Origin: Mesorhizobium sp. M2A.F.Ca.ET.046.03.2.1
GTDB taxonomy: Bacteria; Pseudomonadota; Alphaproteobacteria; Rhizobiales; Rhizobiaceae
DNA: 64,000 bases
Direction of reading: 5' to 3'
Assembly (NCBI RefSeq): GCF_003952425.1
Contig: NZ_CP034449.1
Location: forward strand, 6,994,001-7,058,000
Below are positions 62,352 to 64,000 of this stretch, piece by piece. The notes below the pieces were generated by a model. It did not search any database and was not told the DNA's origin. It saw nothing but the letters and a program-made list of their open reading frames with translations. A program made the position numbers and the translations under genes. Position 1 is the stretch's first letter. Every line of letters starts with the position of its first letter.

Positions 62352-63404
62352 ATGTCGAAGGTCACGGCCAATCTGCTGCTTCTGTTTGCGGCCGCGCTTT
62401 GGGGCTTCGGAAACGTGGCGCAAAAGACGGTGCTCGATCATCTCGACGCACTGAGCGCAGTCGGGCTGCGCTGCTTGATCGGCGGGCTGCTGGTGCTGCC
62501 CTTTGTCCTGACGGAAAGGCGAGCGCCGGCCGATTCCGCACATTCCTCCAGCGTGGCCCGGGTGGTCGTGCTGTTTGCCATCTCCATCATGCTGCAACAG
62601 CTCTGCTATCTCGGCGCCAGCGTCACCAATGCAAGCTTCTTCGTAAGCACGGCAACGGTGATCACGCCGCTGGCCGCCTGGCTGCTCATGGGTGAACGTC
62701 CGAAGGCAGGTCTCGTCGCCGCCGCCGGATCCACGGTGATGGGCTGCCTGCTGTTGTCGGGCGGGATTACCGGTTTCGGCGCCGGCGACCTCACCGCCCT
62801 CCTCTCGGCGGGCTGCTATGCGCTGTGGACGGTCGAGCTCGGGCGCCACATGCATACCTATGCGCGCCCCTTCACGGCCGCCGCGGCGCAGTTCCTTGCC
62901 GCCGCCGCGATAGCCCTGCCGCTCGGGGCGGTGCAAGGCAATCTGTCATTGTCGGCGGCTTCCGAGGCCGGTCCCGAACTGGTGGTGCTCGGGGTTTTCT
63001 CGACCGCGGCCGCCTTCGGCATCCAGACTGCCGCCCTGCGTTTCACTTCGGCCAGCCACGCCGCGGTGATCGTCAGCGCGGAAAGCGTGTTCGGCGCCCT
63101 GGGCGCGGCGATCTTCCTTGGCGAGCGCTCTTCTGCGGCAGGCGCGCTCGGCGCGGCGATCATCCTCGGATCGATCCTGTCGGTCGCGATGTCGAACCGA
63201 ACGTCGACGGCGTCCCTGCGAGCCAGTCCGGGCAGAGCCGACGCGGCATTGGCAGCAGGCGCCTGGCCGGTCAGGCGACGCTCATCGTCGTCAATGCAGG
63301 TCGGAAGGAGACAATCCGCTGACCTTTCCGGCGACGGCCCACGCCGGTCCCAACGACCGAGACCGCGTTGCATGGAAAACGACCTGTATCGAGATGGAGG
63401 GTAA
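62352..63404 (+). CDS. EamA-type DMT transporter with atypical C-terminal tail
   Basis: The protein has 350 residues. Ten TM helices in two repeats occupy residues 1-285, from LLLLFAAALWGFGNVAQKTV to IILGSILSVAMSN. The remaining 65 residues are polar, arginine/serine-rich and unlike the family, so the true stop may have been lost by a frameshift near 63200. It is divergent from the BTAD regulator and ends 1 base before the DUF1194 gene. The ATG at 62352 is preferred to a GTG at 62343. Confidence 0.87.
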   Translation: MSKVTANLLLLFAAALWGFGNVAQKTVLDHLDALSAVGLRCLIGGLLVLPFVLTERRAPADSAHSSSVARVVVLFAISIMLQQLCYLGASVTNASFFVSTATVITPLAAWLLMGERPKAGLVAAAGSTVMGCLLLSGGITGFGAGDLTALLSAGCYALWTVELGRHMHTYARPFTAAAAQFLAAAAIALPLGAVQGNLSLSAASEAGPELVVLGVFSTAAAFGIQTAALRFTSASHAAVIVSAESVFGALGAAIFLGERSSAAGALGAAIILGSILSVAMSNRTSTASLRASPGRADAALAAGAWPVRRRSSSSMQVGRRQSADLSGDGPRRSQRPRPRCMENDLYRDGG

Positions 63405-63405
63405 G

Positions 63406-64000
63406 ATGGTGGACGGTCTTCACAGGACACCGGGCTCCGACGGCAAAGGGGCAAGGCGTGCGCTTTCATTGGCGATGCTGGCGACACTGCCAGCCGCGGT
63501 CCTTTGGGGACCTGCCGCAGACGCAACCAACATAGATCCGCCGTCGATGCAGGTTGACGTCGCCGTCGTCTTCGCGGTGGACTTCTCCTCTTCGATTGAT
63601 CCGAAGATTGCCGACCTGCAGCGTGAGGGCCATGCCGAAGCGCTCACCTCGCCGGAAATCATCCGCGCCATCTCGCAGAACTATATCGGTTGCATCGGCG
63701 TGGCCTATTTCGAATGGTCGAGCCCCGGTCGCTCGCGCACCGTGCTGCCATGGACGCGCATCTGCGGACTGGACGATGCTAAGGCCGCCGCGTCGGTGAT
63801 CAGCAATACAGGCGACACCGGCCATATGCGGCGAGGCAGGGGTGGAACTTCGGTTTCAACGGCAATCGATGTCGGAGGCCTTCTGCTCGACGAGTTCCCC
63901 GGGACCGCCATGAAGAAGGTGATCGACATCTCTTCCAATGGCGAGAACAATGACGGGCTGCCCGTCCAGCCGAGCCGGGAGAACGCGATCGCCAAGGGCT
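63406..64000 (+). CDS. DUF1194 (von Willebrand factor A-like) protein, 3' end outside window
   Basis: At least 198 residues are present, open to the window edge. A signal peptide (ALSLAMLATLPAAVLWG) is followed by a VWA-like domain with the MIDAS-type VDFSSSID, the DUF1194 signature LQREGHAEAL, and later GGTSVSTAIDVGGLLLDE and DISSNGENND. GGAGGG lies 5 bases before the ATG. The protein is predicted to be exported; its role is unknown. Confidence 0.88.
   Translation, partial: MVDGLHRTPGSDGKGARRALSLAMLATLPAAVLWGPAADATNIDPPSMQVDVAVVFAVDFSSSIDPKIADLQREGHAEALTSPEIIRAISQNYIGCIGVAYFEWSSPGRSRTVLPWTRICGLDDAKAAASVISNTGDTGHMRRGRGGTSVSTAIDVGGLLLDEFPGTAMKKVIDISSNGENNDGLPVQPSRENAIAKG

Overview
The window is GC-rich, densely coding chromosomal DNA from an alphaproteobacterium. 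It most resembles Mesorhizobium or a close relative in the Rhizobiales. The reasons are the strong GC bias at third codon positions, the order DUF4170 / DUF374 acyltransferase / waaA / lpxK, DUF2093 and DUF1194 proteins, many LysR/GntR/MarR/AraC regulators beside catabolic genes, and short palindromic repeats of the kind scattered through mesorhizobial genomes. This assignment is inference; there is no rRNA or tRNA gene in the window. No phage, IS element, CRISPR array or plasmid origin was seen.

Layout. 1-1.1 kb: end of a YeeE/YedE transporter, a BLH-type sulfur transferase, and an Lrp regulator divergent from hpd. 1.2-7.4 kb: a tyrosine/homogentisate catabolic locus (hpd; then hmgA, an MBL-fold hydrolase, fahA and a DinB-fold protein on the other strand, with a divergent MarR gene). 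A VapBC-type toxin-antitoxin pair sits in the middle. 7.4-10 kb: a palindromic repeat, then threonine degradation (kbl-tdh). 10-14 kb: a GGDEF-EAL protein, a frameshifted polysaccharide deacetylase, and a MarR/membrane protein pair with a readable promoter-operator.

14.1-21.2 kb is the most coherent accessory unit. It holds a sulfonate-type ABC transporter, a HutC-like GntR regulator, a zinc alcohol dehydrogenase, a histidinol-dehydrogenase-like enzyme with substituted zinc ligands, and an SDR. Three nearly identical palindromes lie in front of the three transcription units. The gene set matches the HpsN/HpsO/HpsP enzymes that oxidise 2,3-dihydroxypropane-1-sulfonate (DHPS) to sulfolactate, so I propose a GntR-controlled DHPS uptake and oxidation regulon.

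21.3-29.7 kb: a demethylase-like flavin/Fe-S oxidoreductase, queF, two tandem secreted DUF3828-like proteins, a Tat-exported solute-binding protein and a non-pyrrolysine MttB-family methyltransferase with a divergent LysR gene (probable methylated-amine use). 29.7-37.7 kb: an atypical membrane protein, mutL, a DMT exporter with a divergent LysR gene, small proteins, a GT92-like glycosyltransferase and a UDP-xylose-synthase-like gene. 37.7-43.3 kb: a housekeeping operon for lipid A/Kdo assembly with pmbA and cysQ. 43.5-45.3 kb: divergent epmA and efp. 45.4-54.2 kb: a bacterial phytochelatin synthase, a TolB/TPR regulator overlapping an MFS gene, an acyltransferase, a beta-propeller protein, a winged-helix regulator divergent from a DUF899 gene, and a methyltransferase. 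54.2-64 kb: an AraC/SDR pair, a cardiolipin synthase/endonuclease pair, an autotransporter remnant, two EamA transporters around a second TolB/TPR regulator with a BTAD N-terminus, and the start of a DUF1194 gene.
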